Positions 1 to 8,283 of a stretch of 64,000 bases of DNA are shown here, piece after piece. The translations under genes were made by a program, and so were the position numbers. Each line of letters begins with the position of its first letter. Positions within the stretch are counted from its first letter, which is position 1. This DNA comes from Nitrospirillum amazonense (lineage in GTDB: Bacteria > Pseudomonadota > Alphaproteobacteria > Azospirillales > Azospirillaceae). The notes beneath the pieces were generated by a model. The model ran no database searches. It was given only the letters and a program-made list of their open reading frames with translations, and was not told the origin of the DNA. The stretch lies in contig NZ_VITV01000003.1 of assembly GCF_007828035.1 (NCBI RefSeq), positions 310,001-374,000 of the forward strand, read 5' to 3'.

Positions 1-1
1 A

Positions 2-142
2 GCGTGGAACAGCCTGGGCGCCGTGCTGCTCGCCTTGGGACGGCGGACTGAGGCGGCGGAGGCCTGGCACACCGCTCTGCGCCTCAATCCCGGCTATGAC
101 AAGGCGGCGGCCAATCTGGGCCGCCTCGGTCCCTGCCCGTAA
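2..142 (+). CDS. TPR-repeat protein, C-terminal fragment
   Basis: Only the last 46 codons are present; the gene begins upstream of the window. The visible peptide contains a recognisable tetratricopeptide repeat: W-N-S-L-G near the start, then A-L-G-R, A-A-E-A-W and A-L-R-L-N-P-G-Y, and it ends at a TAA after G-R-L-G-P-C-P. TPRs are helical hairpins that mediate protein-protein contacts. Nothing here shows what the rest of the protein is; sulfotransferase or glycosyltransferase fusions are common for TPR genes in this group, but none can be seen. The adjoining CadD-like gene is convergent with it. Confidence 0.7.
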   Translation, partial: AWNSLGAVLLALGRRTEAAEAWHTALRLNPGYDKAAANLGRLGPCP

Positions 143-199
143 GCCGAAACGCCGCCGAACATTCCTGAGCGCGCCCGCATAGGCCGCCTCAAAGCGAAC

Positions 200-796
200 T
201 CAGCCCAACCAGGACCGGACCAGCGCAAACGTTCCCGCATCGGCGATCACCCAGCCGCCGATGCCGATCAACACCCAGGGCAGCAGCCGGCCGCCCCAGC
301 GCCGTACCGGCGGCCCGGCCGACGGGTGGGTGGCAAGCCAATGGGCCAGGGCCACCCAGGCGCCCGTCAGCACAGCGAACACCGCCACGGTCACGACAAT
401 CTGGCTGGCGTCCTGCGCGGCGAAAAGCGGCACGTAGACACCGATATTGTCCCCGCCCCCGGCTACCGTGACAGCGGCGACAGCCCATGCGCCGCCCTGG
501 GCAGCAGGCGCGTCGCTTTCCCCCTCAGTACCGCCCTGCCACAACAGACGTACCCCCAGCAGGATCGGCGCCACCCCCAGGAATCCCAGCCAGACCGGAT
601 TCACCACCAGGGCAGCCAGGGCCCCCGTCAATCCGGCGGCCACCAGGATGGCGATGCCCAGGAATTGTCCCGCCGCGATGTCCCGGGCACGCCATCGCCC
701 CCCGGCGAACAGCGCCACCAGGATGAAAAGGTCATCGATGTTGGTGGCGGCGAAGACAGCCACAGCCGCGGCGGCGCAAAGAAAAAGGGTGTCCAT
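200..796 (-). CDS. CadD-family cadmium-resistance-type membrane transporter
   Basis: The product is a hydrophobic protein of 198 residues with about six membrane segments. It carries the pair of acidic-asparagine motifs typical of the Cad (CadD) family: N-I-D-D-L-F near residues 19-24 in the first half and G-D-N-I-G-V-Y near residues 115-121 in the second, consistent with an internally duplicated transporter of the LysE/CadD type. Family members export or sequester cadmium and related cations at the inner membrane; the true substrate here is unknown. I chose the ATG at 796 because the hydrophobic N-terminus starts there. An in-frame GTG at 823 would add nine residues. It stands alone, between the TPR gene and the convergent end of the xylose operon. 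Confidence 0.75.
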   Translation of the reverse strand: MDTLFLCAAAAVAVFAATNIDDLFILVALFAGGRWRARDIAAGQFLGIAILVAAGLTGALAALVVNPVWLGFLGVAPILLGVRLLWQGGTEGESDAPAAQGGAWAVAAVTVAGGGDNIGVYVPLFAAQDASQIVVTVAVFAVLTGAWVALAHWLATHPSAGPPVRRWGGRLLPWVLIGIGGWVIADAGTFALVRSWLG

Positions 797-851
797 CGCG
801 GGCGATGACGCCTTGATGGGCACCCTTTGTCAATACATGCCGCCAGGCGGC

Positions 852-1874
852 TCACCAGCTGATGCTGAAACGCATCATCCTGCTGTAGCGGTCACCCGCC
901 TTCAGCATGGTGTCCGGGAAGGACGGCTGGTTGGGCGCATCGGGGAAGGCCTGGGGTTCCAGGCAAACACCCGTGCCCAGGCCCGGGTATTGGGACGCCA
1001 GACCCTGGCCGCCGTAGAATTGCACCGACGGTTGGTCGGTATGCAGGCGCAGGCTGACGCCACTGTCGGGCGAGGACAGCGTGGCGGCCCAGTCCACCGC
1101 CTCGTCCCAGGTGTCGTCCCGGTCCAGGACGAAGCAATGGTCGTAGCCGCCGGCCTGGAAGATTTGGGGATGATTGTGGCGCGGTGTCGCCAGGCGCGGC
1201 CGGCGGAAGTCGAAGGCCGTTCCGGCCACCGGCTCCAGCGCGCCGGTGGGAATCAGGCCGGGGCCCACGGGCAGGAAATGCTGGGACCGTAGGCGCAGCA
1301 TCTGCCGGTCCGCCGCCACCTGCGGATCGCCCGCCAGGTTGAAATAGGGATGCCAGGTCAGGCTGACCGGTGTGTCCGCGTCCCCGATGGCGGTGAAGCG
1401 CAGGGTCAGGTCACCGCCGCTGATGGTGATTTCCGCCGTCACCTCCAAGGTGCCGGGGAAGCCGTTCTCCCCATCCGGGGAGGTCAGGCCCAGCACCAGC
1501 CAGGAGTCCGCCCCACCCTGGAAATCCTGCAGACGCCAGACCTTGCGGCCATAGGCGCCCGGACCGCCGTGCAGTTGGTTGACGCCCTCATTCGGCACCA
1601 GCTCCACGGTGCGGCCCTGGTAGATGTAGCGGGCGTTGGCGATACGGTTGCCATAGCGCCCCACCAGGCATCCCAGATAGGCGGGATCGTTCTCATAGGC
1701 CGCCACGTCCGGCAGGCCCAGGACCAGGTTGCGCCGGCCCTTGGGGCCAGGCACTGACAGCTGCCGCAGGATGCCGCCAAAGGTCAGCACCTCCGCCTGT
1801 AGGCCGTCCGCCGGCCCGAGCGTCACTGCCCGGACCGGCGCACCGTCCTTGGTCGTCCCGAAGGATCGGATCAT
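852..1874 (-). CDS. galM: Aldose 1-epimerase (mutarotase)
   Basis: A 340-residue protein of the GalM family, which interconverts alpha and beta anomers of aldoses. The family signatures are visible: N-Q-L-H-G-G with H102, T-W-H-P-Y-F-N-L with H175 (the proposed general acid) and C-L-E-P-Q with E306 (general base). There is no clear signal peptide, so it is probably cytoplasmic. The start at 1874 overlaps the stop of the upstream sugar symporter in an ATGA arrangement, implying translational coupling. As the last gene of the xylose operon it would supply the anomer preferred by the xylose dehydrogenase after transport. Upstream in-frame start codons lie inside the symporter gene and are not needed. 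Confidence 0.9.
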   Translation of the reverse strand: MIRSFGTTKDGAPVRAVTLGPADGLQAEVLTFGGILRQLSVPGPKGRRNLVLGLPDVAAYENDPAYLGCLVGRYGNRIANARYIYQGRTVELVPNEGVNQLHGGPGAYGRKVWRLQDFQGGADSWLVLGLTSPDGENGFPGTLEVTAEITISGGDLTLRFTAIGDADTPVSLTWHPYFNLAGDPQVAADRQMLRLRSQHFLPVGPGLIPTGALEPVAGTAFDFRRPRLATPRHNHPQIFQAGGYDHCFVLDRDDTWDEAVDWAATLSSPDSGVSLRLHTDQPSVQFYGGQGLASQYPGLGTGVCLEPQAFPDAPNQPSFPDTMLKAGDRYSRMMRFSISW

Positions 1875-3334
1875 GACCGCGCGGCCCTCACCTGCTGGGC
1901 GGCGCTGTGCAGGGGTCTGTGGGTCCACAGCTCCTGGATGGCTTCCAGGCTCCGGCCTTTGGTTTCCGGCACGAAGCGCCAGACGAACAGGGCGGACAAC
2001 AGGCTGAACACCCCGTAGACCCAGTAGGCGAAACCGTGATGGAAATGGGCGTTCAGCACGGAATTGCCGTCCATGACGTTAAAGGACCAGGTGACCACCA
2101 GGTTGGCGATCCACTGCGCCGCGACCGCGATGCCCAGGGCCTTGCCCTTGATGGCGTTCGGGAACATCTCGGCCAGCAGGATCCAAACCACCGGGCCCCA
2201 AGAGAAGGCGAAGCCAGCGATATAAACCAGCATGGCGATCAGCGCCACCAGTCCCAACTGGTTGGTGGCGAACAGCGTGCCCAGGGCCAACATGGAAACG
2301 GTCATGACCAAGCCGCCGGCGATGAGCAGGGGCTTACGGCCCAGGCGATCGACCGACACGGTCGCCACCAGGGTGAAGGCCACGTTGGCGATGCCGACAA
2401 TGACCGTCTGCCACAGCGAGGCATTGGTATCCATGCCCATGTTCTTGAACATCTGGGGGGCATAGTACAGCACGGCGTTGATGCCCACGAACTGCTGGAA
2501 GACCGACAGCAGGATGCCGACGAACACCACCAAGCCGCCGAACGCGAACAGGCGTTCGTTGGTCACGACCAGGCTTTCCTCGATCTCGACCAGCGTGACC
2601 TTGGGGTCGGTGGCGCCGCCCAGGCGCTTCAGCACGTCCAAGGCCTCGTTGTCACGGCGCTGCATAACCAGGTAGCGGGGGGTGTCCGGGGCAAACAGCA
2701 ACAGGACGGCGAACAGGATGGAGGGCAGCCCTTCGGAGGCGAACATCCAGCGCCAGCCTGTGCTGTGCAGCCAGGTTTCGTCCCCGAGGCCGGCGATGGC
2801 CCAGTTCACGAAATAGACGCCCACCATGCCGCCGACGATGGCGATCTGGTTGAAGGAGATGAGACGACCGCGGGATTCGGCCGGCGCGATCTCCGCGATG
2901 TAGAGGGGAGAAACCAGCGAGGCGATGCCCACGCCGATGCCACCGATGATGCGGTAGATGTTGAAGGGCGTCAGCGCATCCGGGCCCATCTGGCCGATGG
3001 TGCCGAGGCCGAATTCGGGCCAGGCCGACCCCAGCGAGCAGATGAGGAACATCAGGGCGGCGACGATCAGTGTCGGCTTGCGGCCGAAACGGTCGGCCAT
3101 CTTGCCGGCGACCAAGCCGCCCAGCACGCAACCGGCCAAGGCGCTGGAAATGGTCAGCCCCTTCAGGCTGTCATGCGCCGTTTCCGCCAGGTTCAACGGC
3201 TGGATGAAATTGATATCGATGCTGTCCATCGCGCCGGAGATAACGGCGGTGTCATACCCGAACAGCAGACCGCCCAGGGTGGCGATCAGTGTCAGGCCCG
3301 TCGTCAGCGACAGTGCGCCTTGCTTATTGCCCAT
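1871..3334 (-). CDS. MFS sugar:proton symporter, xylose-type
   Basis: A 487-residue, 12-helix major facilitator of the sugar porter family (XylE/GLUT type). Diagnostic motifs: G-Y-D-T-A-V-I-S-G in the first helix, D-R-F-G-R-K-P in loop 2-3, a second D-R-L-G-R-K-P in the C-terminal half, and P-E-T-K-G-R-S-L-E after helix 12. A strong ribosome site (GGGGAGG about six bases before the ATG) fixes the start. It lies 144 bases downstream of xylD and is coupled to galM, so D-xylose import at the inner membrane is the likely job. Arabinose, glucose or galactose cannot be excluded from sequence alone. Confidence 0.88.
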   Translation of the reverse strand: MGNKQGALSLTTGLTLIATLGGLLFGYDTAVISGAMDSIDINFIQPLNLAETAHDSLKGLTISSALAGCVLGGLVAGKMADRFGRKPTLIVAALMFLICSLGSAWPEFGLGTIGQMGPDALTPFNIYRIIGGIGVGIASLVSPLYIAEIAPAESRGRLISFNQIAIVGGMVGVYFVNWAIAGLGDETWLHSTGWRWMFASEGLPSILFAVLLLFAPDTPRYLVMQRRDNEALDVLKRLGGATDPKVTLVEIEESLVVTNERLFAFGGLVVFVGILLSVFQQFVGINAVLYYAPQMFKNMGMDTNASLWQTVIVGIANVAFTLVATVSVDRLGRKPLLIAGGLVMTVSMLALGTLFATNQLGLVALIAMLVYIAGFAFSWGPVVWILLAEMFPNAIKGKALGIAVAAQWIANLVVTWSFNVMDGNSVLNAHFHHGFAYWVYGVFSLLSALFVWRFVPETKGRSLEAIQELWTHRPLHSAAQQVRAARS

Positions 3335-3478
3335 TCATTCCTCCCCGACGGGCCAGGTCGCCCGCCATTTGTCCTAAAGCGAGGCGCCCCCACTCCACCT
3401 GGAACGGGGACGCCCTTGCACCTCAGATCACCACCGGCGCCCCGGACAAGACGTCGCCAGGCACCGGTATCCTTCAGA

Positions 3479-5257
3479 TCAATGGTTGTGCCGCGGCGGG
3501 TGGGCCACGACACCCCGGTACTTCAGCGCCGGTTCCATGCAGCCGCCGCTGTCCAGCTGGCCCACGGTCTGGCGGTACATCTCCTGCCACGGCGTGTAGC
3601 TGGGCGGGGTGGCCGGGATGCCATCGGCCTTGCGCTTCTGGATCTCGGCATCGTCCACCAGCATGTCGCAGGTGCCCTGGTTCAGGTCGATGCGGATGGT
3701 ATCGCCGGTGCGCAGCCAGGCCAGTCCACCACCCGCGGCACTCTCCGGCGAAGCGTTCAGGATCGATGGGCTATCCGAGGTGCCGGACTGGCGGCCGTCG
3801 CCGATGGTGGGCAGGCTGGTGATGCCAGCCTTCAGCAGCGCGTCCGGCGGCTGCATGTTCACCACCTCGGCCGAGCCGGGGAAGCCCAGCGGACCGGCGC
3901 CGCGCACCACCAGGATGCAGCGTTCGTCGATGTTCAGCGCCGGGTCGTTGATGCGCTCGTGGTAATCGTCCGGACCGTCGAAGACGATGGCGCGGCCCTC
4001 GTATACGCCCTCGCGGCCCGGCTGGCTCAGGTAACGCTGGCGAAACTCTTCCGAGATCACGCTGGTCTTCATGATGGCGAAGTCGAACAGGTTGCCCTTC
4101 AGCACTAGGAAGCCGGCACGCTCCTTCAGGGGCTGGCTGTAGGGCGTGATCATCTCCCGGTCCGTGCTTTCCCGGCCCGCCAGGTTCTCACCGATGGGGC
4201 GGCCGGTGACCGACATGGCCTTGTCGAACAGCTTGCCGGCCTGCTGCAACTCCCACATCACGGCGGGCACGCCGCCGGCGCGGTGGAAGCGTTCACCCAG
4301 GTATTTGCCGGCCGGCTGCATGTTGACCAGCAGCGGCACGTCATAGCCGTGGATGCGCCAATCGTCGGCCGTCAGGTCCACGCCGGCGTGGCGGGCCATG
4401 GCGTTGATGTGCGGCTGCGCGTTGCTGGAGCCGCCGAGCGCGCCCACCAGCTTGATGGCGTTCAGGAAGCTTTCGCGCGACAGGATCTTGGACGGGCGCA
4501 GATCCTCATAGGCCATGTCGACGATGCGCCGGCCGGTTTCGTACGCCATTTGCCCGCGCTCACGGTAGGGCGCGGGAATGGCGGAGCATCCGGTGAGCGA
4601 CAGGCCCAGGCCCTCGGCCACGGCGTTCATGGTGCTGGCTGTGCCCATGGTGTTGCAATGGCCGGCGGACGGCGCCGAGGAGGCGGCCGCGTCCAGGAAC
4701 TCTTCCTCATCGATCAGGCCAGCGGCGAGCTTGCGGCGGCTGCGCCAGATGACGGTACCGGACCCCACCAGGTCGCCCTCGTGCCAGCCATCCAGCATGG
4801 GGCCGCCCGAGAGGACGATGGCCGGGATGTCGACAGTGCTGGCGGCCATGATGCCGGCCGGCGTGGTCTTGTCGCAGCCGGTGGTCAGCACCACGGCGTC
4901 GATGGGATAGCCGTACAGGATCTCGACAAGGCCCATGTAGGCGAGGTTCCGGTCCATGGCCGCCGTCGGACGACGGCAGTTCTCGAAAATGGGGTGGACC
5001 GGGAATTCCATGGGAATGCCGCCAGCGTCGCGGATACCGTCGCGGACGCGCTTGGCCAAATCCAGGTGAATACGATTGCAGGGGGAAATGTCGCTGCCGG
5101 TCTGGGCGATGCCGATGATGGGCTTGCCGGAGCGCAACTCCTGCGGCGTGATGCCGTAGTTCATGAAGCGCTCCAGATAGAGCGCGGTCATGTCGATCCG
5201 GTCCGGCGCGTCAAACCAATCGCGGGAGCGGAATCGCACAGAAGGACGGTCAACCAT
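3479..5257 (-). CDS. xylD: D-xylonate dehydratase (IlvD/Edd family)
   Basis: A 592-residue enzyme that closely resembles Caulobacter XylD in length and in the characteristic C-terminal P-R-H-N-H. It dehydrates D-xylonate to 2-keto-3-deoxy-D-xylonate, the third step of oxidative xylose use. The three cysteines that ligate the [2Fe-2S] cluster in this family are present: C60 (S-D-I-S-P-C-N), C128 (T-T-G-C-D-K-T) and C201 (S-A-G-H-C-N-T-M-G). It is cytoplasmic. The start at 5257 overlaps the end of xylC by eight bases, with a GGAG ribosome site inside xylC, so the two are translationally coupled. An L-arabinonate dehydratase is the main alternative, but the neighbours favour xylonate. Confidence 0.93.
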   Translation of the reverse strand: MVDRPSVRFRSRDWFDAPDRIDMTALYLERFMNYGITPQELRSGKPIIGIAQTGSDISPCNRIHLDLAKRVRDGIRDAGGIPMEFPVHPIFENCRRPTAAMDRNLAYMGLVEILYGYPIDAVVLTTGCDKTTPAGIMAASTVDIPAIVLSGGPMLDGWHEGDLVGSGTVIWRSRRKLAAGLIDEEEFLDAAASSAPSAGHCNTMGTASTMNAVAEGLGLSLTGCSAIPAPYRERGQMAYETGRRIVDMAYEDLRPSKILSRESFLNAIKLVGALGGSSNAQPHINAMARHAGVDLTADDWRIHGYDVPLLVNMQPAGKYLGERFHRAGGVPAVMWELQQAGKLFDKAMSVTGRPIGENLAGRESTDREMITPYSQPLKERAGFLVLKGNLFDFAIMKTSVISEEFRQRYLSQPGREGVYEGRAIVFDGPDDYHERINDPALNIDERCILVVRGAGPLGFPGSAEVVNMQPPDALLKAGITSLPTIGDGRQSGTSDSPSILNASPESAAGGGLAWLRTGDTIRIDLNQGTCDMLVDDAEIQKRKADGIPATPPSYTPWQEMYRQTVGQLDSGGCMEPALKYRGVVAHPPRHNH

Positions 5258-6113
5258 ACGCTATCTCCGCCGGGGGTAGGCCCGGCACGGTGGCCCTGAA
5301 GTGGAACAAGCCGCCAGCCAGCGGCTGGGCGGCGCGATCGTCGTCGCTCAGGCCCTTGGCGGCGGTGGTGGCGTAGAGATCCAAGCGGTCATCGCCGCCG
5401 AAGGCAAGCTTGGTGATGTTGGCGCAGGGGAAGCGCACGACCTGCAGCAGCTTCCCTGCCGGGGAATAGCGGCGGGCGGCCCAGCCGCCGAACAGGCCCA
5501 CCCACAGACAGCCCTCCGCGTCCACCACCGTTCCGTCGGGCCAGCCGGCCCCGTCCTCGATGGTGATCAGCAGGCGGCCATTGTCCAGCGTGCCGTCGGC
5601 CGACAGGTCGTAGGCGGTGATGGTCTTGCCCAGGGTATCGGTGTGATAGAAGGTGCGGCCGTCCGGACTGGTGCAGGGTCCGTTGGTGATGACGATGCCG
5701 TCCACGTGGCGCTTCAGCGTCCCGGTCCAAGAATAGAGGGCGCCGGTCGGCCCCTCTTCCGCATCATCCATGGAGCCGAACCACAGCCGGCCCTGGGCAT
5801 CGACGAAGCCATCGTTCAGGCGGTTGCCCGCCCGATCCCATTCCAGGGGCACCAGGGGTTCGAAAATACCCGTTTCGCTATCGAAACGGGCCAGCTTGCC
5901 CGGCAGACCCACGATCAAACCACCCCCAGCGCGCGGCAGGGCGAAGCCCGGCTGGTCCGGCGCGTCGAAACTGCGGGTGTCACCATCCGCGGGGCGGAAG
6001 CGGTGGATTTGCCGCTTCTTGATGTCCACAAACCACAGGGCCCGGTCCCGGGGGGACCACACCGGTCCCTCCCCCAAGGTGGCGCCCAAAGCCCAGATGC
6101 AGCGCGGCTCCAT
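5250..6113 (-). CDS. xylC: Xylono-lactonase (SMP-30/gluconolactonase family)
   Basis: A 287-residue six-bladed beta-propeller of the SMP-30/gluconolactonase/LRE family. It would hydrolyse D-xylono-lactone, the product of XylB, to D-xylonate. The metal ligands expected for the family can be placed: E15 in L-G-E-G-P-V-W, N100 in R-L-N-D-G, N144 in V-I-T-N-G-P and D193 in W-P-D-G-T. I start at the ATG at 6113 rather than an upstream TTG because the family begins just before the glutamate motif. Eighteen bases separate it from xylB, and it overlaps xylD at its 3' end. Confidence 0.9.
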   Translation of the reverse strand: MEPRCIWALGATLGEGPVWSPRDRALWFVDIKKRQIHRFRPADGDTRSFDAPDQPGFALPRAGGGLIVGLPGKLARFDSETGIFEPLVPLEWDRAGNRLNDGFVDAQGRLWFGSMDDAEEGPTGALYSWTGTLKRHVDGIVITNGPCTSPDGRTFYHTDTLGKTITAYDLSADGTLDNGRLLITIEDGAGWPDGTVVDAEGCLWVGLFGGWAARRYSPAGKLLQVVRFPCANITKLAFGGDDRLDLYATTAAKGLSDDDRAAQPLAGGLFHFRATVPGLPPAEIAYG

Positions 6114-6131
6114 CGTCACCGGCCCCAATCC

Positions 6132-6893
6132 TTAGCGCCAGCCGGCGTCGACGAAGTATTCGTGGCTGGTGCACATCCGGCCATCATCGGAGGCCAGGAA
6201 CAGCACCATGGCAGCGACGTGCGGCGGATCCACCCGTTCCTTCAGGCACTGCTGCGACAGGATACGGGCCTCTTCTTCCGGGTTGTGCCACAGACGCATC
6301 TGGCGTTCCGTCCGCACGCCGCCCGGCACCACACAGGTGACGCGGATGTTGTGCTCACCCAGGTCGCGGGCCAGGGCCCGCGTCATGCCCTCGATACCGG
6401 CCTTGGCGGTCTGGTAGATCAGCAACTCGGGCAAGGCCACATGCCAGGAGATGGACCCGAAGTTGATGATGGCGCCACTGCGCTGTTGCTTCATGCCGGC
6501 GGCCACGGCCTGGCTGGCGAAGAACATGTGCCGCAGGTTCACCGCCATGCGGTTATCCCAGTATTCCGGCGTGATCTGCTCGATCGTGTGACGGTCGTCG
6601 TTGGCGGCGTTGTTCACCAGCACGTCGACCGGGCCGGCGTTCTGGATTTCCGCCAGCGTCGCCTTCAGTTGATCCAGGTTGGTCAGGTCGCACTTATAGA
6701 ACTTGGGCGCGTGCTCCGCACCCTCGGCCAGCGACTGCTCCAGGGCGCGGCTATCGGCTTCCGCGATATCCAGGAAGGAAACCTGGGCGCCCTGACGGAC
6801 GAACGCCTCGGTGATGGCGGCGCCGATGCCGGAGCCGCCACCGGTGACAATGACCCGCTTGCCCCGCAGGCTGGGATAGATGGCGTGCGTCAT
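6132..6893 (-). CDS. xylB: NAD-dependent D-xylose 1-dehydrogenase (SDR)
   Basis: A 253-residue short-chain dehydrogenase, similar to Caulobacter XylB from the N-terminal I-Y-P-S-L-R-G-K-R to the C-terminal D-A-G-W-R. It oxidises D-xylose to xylono-lactone using NAD+. SDR features: T-G-G-G-S-G-I-G at 17-24, an acidic residue in F-L-D-I-A (NAD preference), N-N-A-A-N at 94-98, and a catalytic Ser149, Tyr160, Lys164 triad. It is cytoplasmic. The ATG at 6893 is preferred; a TTG 18 bases upstream in the same frame has no better ribosome site. It sits between xylX and xylC, as expected for a xylose oxidation operon. Confidence 0.92.
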   Translation of the reverse strand: MTHAIYPSLRGKRVIVTGGGSGIGAAITEAFVRQGAQVSFLDIAEADSRALEQSLAEGAEHAPKFYKCDLTNLDQLKATLAEIQNAGPVDVLVNNAANDDRHTIEQITPEYWDNRMAVNLRHMFFASQAVAAGMKQQRSGAIINFGSISWHVALPELLIYQTAKAGIEGMTRALARDLGEHNIRVTCVVPGGVRTERQMRLWHNPEEEARILSQQCLKERVDPPHVAAMVLFLASDDGRMCTSHEYFVDAGWR

Positions 6894-6963
6894 GATGTAT
6901 TTCAGGCCCAACAGAAAAGGGTTTGCCCAAAAGAACGGATTTGGGTGGGTGACGCCAGCGGCA

Positions 6964-8145
6964 TCACCCGTTCAGCAGGCCGCGGCGGGCCAGGTTGCGC
7001 ATCAGTTCGGTCAGGCCGAAGGTCCAGGGCGCCGCCTCGTGGCAGGGCACCACCTTGTTGACCAGGGTGCCCAGGCGCGGGCTGGAGACGCTGACGATGT
7101 CGCCGGTCTTGTGGGTGAAGCCGCGGCCCGGCGCGTCGCGATCCTCGACCGGCGCGAACAGCGTCCCCAGGAACAGTGCGAAGCCGTCGGGATACTGGTG
7201 GTTCTTGTTCAGGGTCTGGCCGACCAGGTCCAGCGGATCGCGGCTGATCTCGGACATGGTGCTCTTGCCATCCAAGACGAAGCCGTCCTCACCCGTCACG
7301 TTCAGGTGCACCACGGCCTCGCGGACGTGGTCCATGGTGAATTTGTCATCGAACAGGCGAACGAAGGGCCCGATGGCGCAGGACGCGTTGTTGTCCTTGG
7401 CCTTGGACAGCAGCAGGGCGCTGCGGCCTTCAAAGTCGCGCAGGTTCACATCGTTGCCCAGCGTGGCGCCACGCGCGCGGCCCTGGCCGTCGCACAGGAT
7501 CACCACCTCGGGCTCCGGGTTGTTCCAGTGGCTGTCGGCGCGCACACCGATCTCCACACCCCAGCCCATGGCGGACAGGGTCGGGCCCTTGGTGAACACC
7601 TCGGCGTCGGGACCGATGGCCACTTCCAGGTACTGCGACCACAGGCCGTCGGCGATCAGCGCCTCTTTCAAGCGGGCGGCATTCTCGGAACCGGGCTTCA
7701 CCAGGCGCAGGTCGGTGCCGACACGGGACGACAGGGCCTGGCGGATTTCCAGGGCCTTGCCGGCATCGCCGCGCGCCCGTTCCTCGATCACGCGCTCAAG
7801 GGCGGAGACGGCGAAGGTGACGCCGGCGGCCTTGATGCACTGCAGGTCGATGGGGGTCAGCAGCTTGGCGCCTTTAGTGCCACCGGCCCAGGTGGGGTTC
7901 AGGTTCCAGTCGGCCACGCGGCCGATGGACTTGCCCTCGGGGATCTGGCCGGGCTCAAGACGGTTCATCAGTTCGGACACGGTCGGGGCCACGCCCGACA
8001 GGTCAAAAATCTCGCCGTTGCGGATCAGGATGGGCGTCGGCCCCTCGCCCGCGTCGATACGGCCCAACAGAACGGCGTCCGCGCTGTCCTCAGGAAAAAT
8101 GCTGTCGTGCGTAGTCTGCACCGGCGTATCGACCGGGTACCCCAT
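6964..8145 (-). CDS. xylX: 2-keto-3-deoxy-D-xylonate dehydratase (FAH family)
   Basis: A 393-residue member of the fumarylacetoacetate hydrolase-like superfamily that matches Caulobacter XylX along its length. It dehydrates 2-keto-3-deoxy-xylonate to 2-oxoglutarate semialdehyde, which a separate dehydrogenase turns into 2-oxoglutarate. Conserved blocks include L-L-G-R-I-D near the N-terminus, N-N-P-E-P-E-V around 208-214 (acidic metal ligands), and the stretch from about 229 to 261 ending in D-N-N-A-S-C-A-I-G-P-F. The start at 8145 is set by a GGGAGGAG ribosome site seven bases upstream. It is the first gene of the operon, about 43 bases downstream of the palindromic operator at 8188. Confidence 0.92.
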   Translation of the reverse strand: MGYPVDTPVQTTHDSIFPEDSADAVLLGRIDAGEGPTPILIRNGEIFDLSGVAPTVSELMNRLEPGQIPEGKSIGRVADWNLNPTWAGGTKGAKLLTPIDLQCIKAAGVTFAVSALERVIEERARGDAGKALEIRQALSSRVGTDLRLVKPGSENAARLKEALIADGLWSQYLEVAIGPDAEVFTKGPTLSAMGWGVEIGVRADSHWNNPEPEVVILCDGQGRARGATLGNDVNLRDFEGRSALLLSKAKDNNASCAIGPFVRLFDDKFTMDHVREAVVHLNVTGEDGFVLDGKSTMSEISRDPLDLVGQTLNKNHQYPDGFALFLGTLFAPVEDRDAPGRGFTHKTGDIVSVSSPRLGTLVNKVVPCHEAAPWTFGLTELMRNLARRGLLNG

Positions 8146-8152
8146 CTCTTGA

Positions 8153-8161
8153 ACTCCTCCC
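8153..8161 (-). promoter_or_regulatory. Strong ribosome binding site of xylX
   Basis: On the minus strand the sequence GGGAGGAGT lies seven bases before the ATG at 8145. It decides between this start and an in-frame codon six residues upstream, which would lie within or ahead of the site. Confidence 0.75.
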
Positions 8162-8187
8162 AAGGTGCGTTATCGCCAGGCGGCCCT

Positions 8188-8201
8188 TGTTAACGCTAAC
8201 A
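8188..8201. promoter_or_regulatory. LacI-type operator upstream of the xyl operon
   Basis: TGTTAACGCTAACA is a near-perfect palindrome with five-base arms (TGTTA/TAACA) around a central CG, the hallmark of LacI/GalR-family operators. It lies 43 bases before the xylX start, where a bound repressor would block transcription. Closely related 14-mers occur before the GH35-GH31 operon, both TonB-receptor genes and the GH3/GH95 divergon in this window. Confidence 0.75.
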
Positions 8202-8283
8202 TTAGAGGCCAGGGAGAAGCGCTGTCAAGGCGACGTTACCATACCAGTCCGGAATTCGACGCGGAACGCACGAAGGTTTCGCG

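Noticed and set aside
3335-3478. Possible terminator or promoter between xylD and the MFS gene
   Set aside because: GC-rich partial dyads are present but no stem followed by T and no operator-like site, so I treat the xyl genes as one operon across this gap.
1907-4108. Open frame of about 730 codons on the plus strand
   Set aside because: Antisense to the xylose symporter and xylD, with histidine/glutamine-rich filler and no domain.
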